From an uncultured Verrucomicrobiota bacterium (lineage in GTDB: Bacteria > Verrucomicrobiota > Kiritimatiellia > Kiritimatiellales > Pontiellaceae): 64,000 nucleotides of DNA. Location: the NCBI GenBank assembly GCA_913065005.1, contig CAJYAJ010000002.1, positions 1-64,000 on the forward strand, read 5' to 3'. A model generated the notes under the pieces. The model was not told where the DNA came from, did no database searches, and saw nothing but the letters and a program-made list of their open reading frames with translations. A program made the translations under genes and the position numbers. Below, one piece after another: positions 61,433-64,000 of this stretch (positions are counted from its first letter, which is position 1; each line of letters opens with the position of its first letter).

Positions 61433-62617
61433 TTAGCTTACAAGCGCACGGAGCGCATCGGCTTTATCCGTCTTTTCCCACGGGAATTGAGAACGGCCAA
61501 AGTGACCATAGGCCGCCGTTTCACGATAGCTCCATCCGTGGGGCTTCAATAAACCCAGATCGGCAATCAATCCCGCTGGGCGGAAATCAAAGAGATCTTT
61601 TCCGGATAACGCTTCCTGCAAATGAGCATCGCTCACGCTTCCCGTTCCAAACGTATCAACATGAATGCTTAACGGATGCGCCACACCAATGGCATAAGCA
61701 ACTTGAATTTCACATTTCTCCGCCAAGCCGGCTGCTACTACGTTTTTGGCTGCATAGCGCGCATAATAGGCCGCCGAACGGTCTACCTTCGAAGGGTCTT
61801 TCCCCGAAAAGGCACCGCCACCATGACACCCCACGCCGCCATAGGTATCCACAATGATCTTACGCCCTGTTAATCCGGCATCTCCATGCGGTCCCCCAAT
61901 CACAAATTTTCCCGTTGGATTAATGTGATAAGTCGTATCTGCCTGCAAGAGTCCGGTTGGCTCCAACACGTGCTGACAAATCACTTTTAAATCTTCCCGG
62001 ATCTTTTCCAACGGTACTTCATCAGTCTGATGTGAGATCACAACGGTTTCAATCGCGACCGGTTTCCCATCTTCATGTCGTATCGAAACCTGCGATTTTG
62101 AATCGGGTCGCAAATAATCAATTTCACCGGTTTTCCGAATGCGTTGCAATTCGTCCAGCAACCGATGACTGTAGGCGATGGGAGCTGGCATCAACTCTTC
62201 GGTCACGGAATCGGCATAGCCAAACATCATGCCTTGATCACCGGCTCCCTGCTCTTTGTGTAATCCCTCTCCTTCAGTGACTCCTTGGGAAATATCAGGA
62301 GATTGCCCATGTAATCGGTTGATATATTCAAATGTATCGGCACTGAATTCGAGCTCTTCGCGATCATAGCCAATGTCTCGTACTACCTCGCGCGCAATCT
62401 CTTCTGGGTGGATTGAATCCCACTCTTTACACGTAATTTCTCCCGCATTAACCACTAAATTAGTGGTCGTTAACGTTTCACACGCAACCCGACTTCCTGC
62501 ATCTTTCGCTAAACACGCATCTAAAATAGCATCTGAAATTTGATCACATACTTTGTCCGGATGCCCTTCTGATACGGATTCAGATGTAAATACGTGATTT
62601 GACCTATTTTTACTCAT
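61433..62617 (-). CDS. metK: S-adenosylmethionine synthetase
   Basis: '[27 protein letters not shown]', '[12 protein letters not shown]', '[34 protein letters not shown]'. Confidence 0.98.
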   Translation of the reverse strand: MSKNRSNHVFTSESVSEGHPDKVCDQISDAILDACLAKDAGSRVACETLTTTNLVVNAGEITCKEWDSIHPEEIAREVVRDIGYDREELEFSADTFEYINRLHGQSPDISQGVTEGEGLHKEQGAGDQGMMFGYADSVTEELMPAPIAYSHRLLDELQRIRKTGEIDYLRPDSKSQVSIRHEDGKPVAIETVVISHQTDEVPLEKIREDLKVICQHVLEPTGLLQADTTYHINPTGKFVIGGPHGDAGLTGRKIIVDTYGGVGCHGGGAFSGKDPSKVDRSAAYYARYAAKNVVAAGLAEKCEIQVAYAIGVAHPLSIHVDTFGTGSVSDAHLQEALSGKDLFDFRPAGLIADLGLLKPHGWSYRETAAYGHFGRSQFPWEKTDKADALRALVS

Positions 62618-62784
62618 GACAGCCCCTTTATTCGTTTATTCGGATTAGTGGATATTACTGTAATTGACCGTTTTCCAAACATCTACAAAATAATCATTCA
62701 ATCTTAATGGTAACTCCGCTTGCTAAATGCAGGGCGGCTCCGTAGGTTATTTCTGATCGATGCGATCACCAACGAGATTGAGCG

Positions 62785-63531
62785 ATGGACCGAGAAAAGA
62801 TCATTGAACTATTAGAAAACGTGAAACAAGGCACCATGGAAACAAGTGATGCCGTAGAGCAATTGCGTAAGCTCCCTTTCCAAGATCTGGGTTTTGCAAA
62901 AGTAGATCACCATCGAGCTATTAGAACCGGTCACCCCGAAGTGGTATTTTGTCAGGGGAAAACCGATGAACAGGTAGAAAAAATCTATCAATCCCTTGCG
63001 GATCAGCATGCCGATATTCTTCTCACGCGGGCAGAGGCTTCCCTTTTTGAACGCCTCGCTCAGATCGACGATCGACTGCGCTACAATCCATTAGCCAGAA
63101 CCATTCTCCTCGAGACGTCTGAACGCCCTAAAACGGGAAAAGTCTTAATCATCTCAGCTGGAACGGCAGACCTACCCGTTGCCGAAGAAGCCGCCGAGAC
63201 CGCTCAACTTTCGGGAGCACACGTTGAACGCATATATGATGCTGGCGTAGCGGGCATTCATCGGCTTCTCGCTCACTGTGAAACCATCCAAGAAGCTCGC
63301 TGTATCGTAGCCGTTGCAGGCATGGAAGGCGCGTTGCCCTCGGTCGTGGGTGGTTTGGCAGCCTGCCCCGTGATTGCCGTACCCACTTCGGTTGGCTACG
63401 GAGCGCATCTCAACGGACTCGCCCCGCTGCTCACCATGCTCAACTCCTGCGCCTCCAATATTACCGTCGTGAATATCGATAACGGATTTGGAGCAGGCTT
63501 TAATGCGGCCTTAATCAATGCAGATCGATAA
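62785..63531 (+). CDS. larB: Nickel pincer cofactor biosynthesis protein LarB (AIR carboxylase-like)
   Basis: 'LGFAKVDHHRAIRTGHPEVVFCQGKT', 'VGGLAACPVIAVPTSVGYGAHLNGLAPLLTMLNSCASNITVVNIDNGFGAG'. Confidence 0.93.
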   Translation: MDREKIIELLENVKQGTMETSDAVEQLRKLPFQDLGFAKVDHHRAIRTGHPEVVFCQGKTDEQVEKIYQSLADQHADILLTRAEASLFERLAQIDDRLRYNPLARTILLETSERPKTGKVLIISAGTADLPVAEEAAETAQLSGAHVERIYDAGVAGIHRLLAHCETIQEARCIVAVAGMEGALPSVVGGLAACPVIAVPTSVGYGAHLNGLAPLLTMLNSCASNITVVNIDNGFGAGFNAALINADR

Positions 63532-63564
63532 CCGAAGCCCTGAATGCACTAAATAGGAAAAACC

Positions 63565-64000
63565 ATGATTAAAGCCTGTGACCTAAAAAAGACCTCTGTA
63601 ATTGACCTCGACGGCGCCCCGCACACCATTGATAACATTACTCAACAATCTCCAACCGCCCGCGGTGGAGGCACCCTCTACAAAGTTCGCTACCGGAATG
63701 TCTCTACCCAGCAAAAAGTGGATATGACCTACCGCAGTGATGACACGCTTCTAGAAACCTCCTACGAAACCAAAGAAGTCCAATATCTTTATGCCGAGGG
63801 CGACCGCTACACCTTCATGGATCTCGAAAGCTACGATCAATTTGAACAAACCACCGATGAACTCAGCGAACTCCTACCCTTTCTGGTGGAGGATATGGAA
63901 GGGATCATCGCGCTCATCTCCGATGGGCAGGTCCTGACCTTACGGCTCCCCGATACGATTGAACTGCAGATCACCGAATGTGCCCCCTCCTTGAAAGGAG
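63565..64000 (+). CDS. EF-P-like protein (YeiP/EfpL type), truncated at window end
   Basis: MIKACDLKKTSVIDLDGAPHTIDNITQQSPTARGGGTLYKVRYRNVSTQQKVDMTYRSDDTLLETSYETKEVQYLYAEGDRYTFMDLESYDQFE...; absent from ORF track because no stop. Confidence 0.85.
   Translation, partial: MIKACDLKKTSVIDLDGAPHTIDNITQQSPTARGGGTLYKVRYRNVSTQQKVDMTYRSDDTLLETSYETKEVQYLYAEGDRYTFMDLESYDQFEQTTDELSELLPFLVEDMEGIIALISDGQVLTLRLPDTIELQITECAPSLKG

Noticed and set aside
62618-62784. Possible SAM riboswitch upstream of metK, and upstream of metY-metX
   Set aside because: No recognisable SAM-I type conserved core or terminator/antiterminator pair seen by eye; an Infernal/Rfam scan would be decisive.
1-64000. CRISPR arrays, IS elements, prophage or integrase genes
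   Set aside because: No regularly spaced repeats, transposase, integrase or phage structural motifs found in either strand.

Overview
The window is a bacterial chromosome segment. The small basic protein at 5570-5725, the sulfatase-rich carbohydrate locus and the general gene repertoire suggest the PVC group (Verrucomicrobiota/Kiritimatiellota-like); this taxonomy is inference. About 55 genes are supportable. Core genes include tkt, mnmA, metY-metX, a PhoH-family ATPase, manA, purQ, pyrF, hrpA, trmB, tRNA-Gly(UCC), tlyA, glycyl-tRNA synthetase, a compact Rrf2-sufBCDSUT-mrp Fe-S operon, mazG, carA-guaA-carB, lpxK, metK, larB and a truncated EF-P-like gene at the right edge. An accessory block at about 21.1-39.1 kb carries two sulfatases, GH5, GH1, a GH-A clan hydrolase (GH51-like), a GH94 phosphorylase, two GPH/MFS sugar transporters, an SSS symporter, an esterase and a GntR/LacI-type regulator, with no SusC/SusD pair visible. 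The most interesting signals are: a decayed GH5-like C-terminus directly after the second sulfatase, mirroring the intact sulfatase-GH5 pair; a near-palindromic operator candidate shared by two promoters of that locus; an RHS/YD-repeat remnant at 53.2 kb next to a strand-composition break; an orphan translationally coupled lipoprotein plus partner pair; a divergent NDK-like protein; a rhomboid-like pseudoprotease with a Cys-rich tail; a HAD-like protein lacking the catalytic Asp; and an HCF101-like Mrp protein at the end of the SUF operon. No CRISPR array, IS element, integrase or clear phage genes were seen. All family calls come from reading the sequence; no database search was run.
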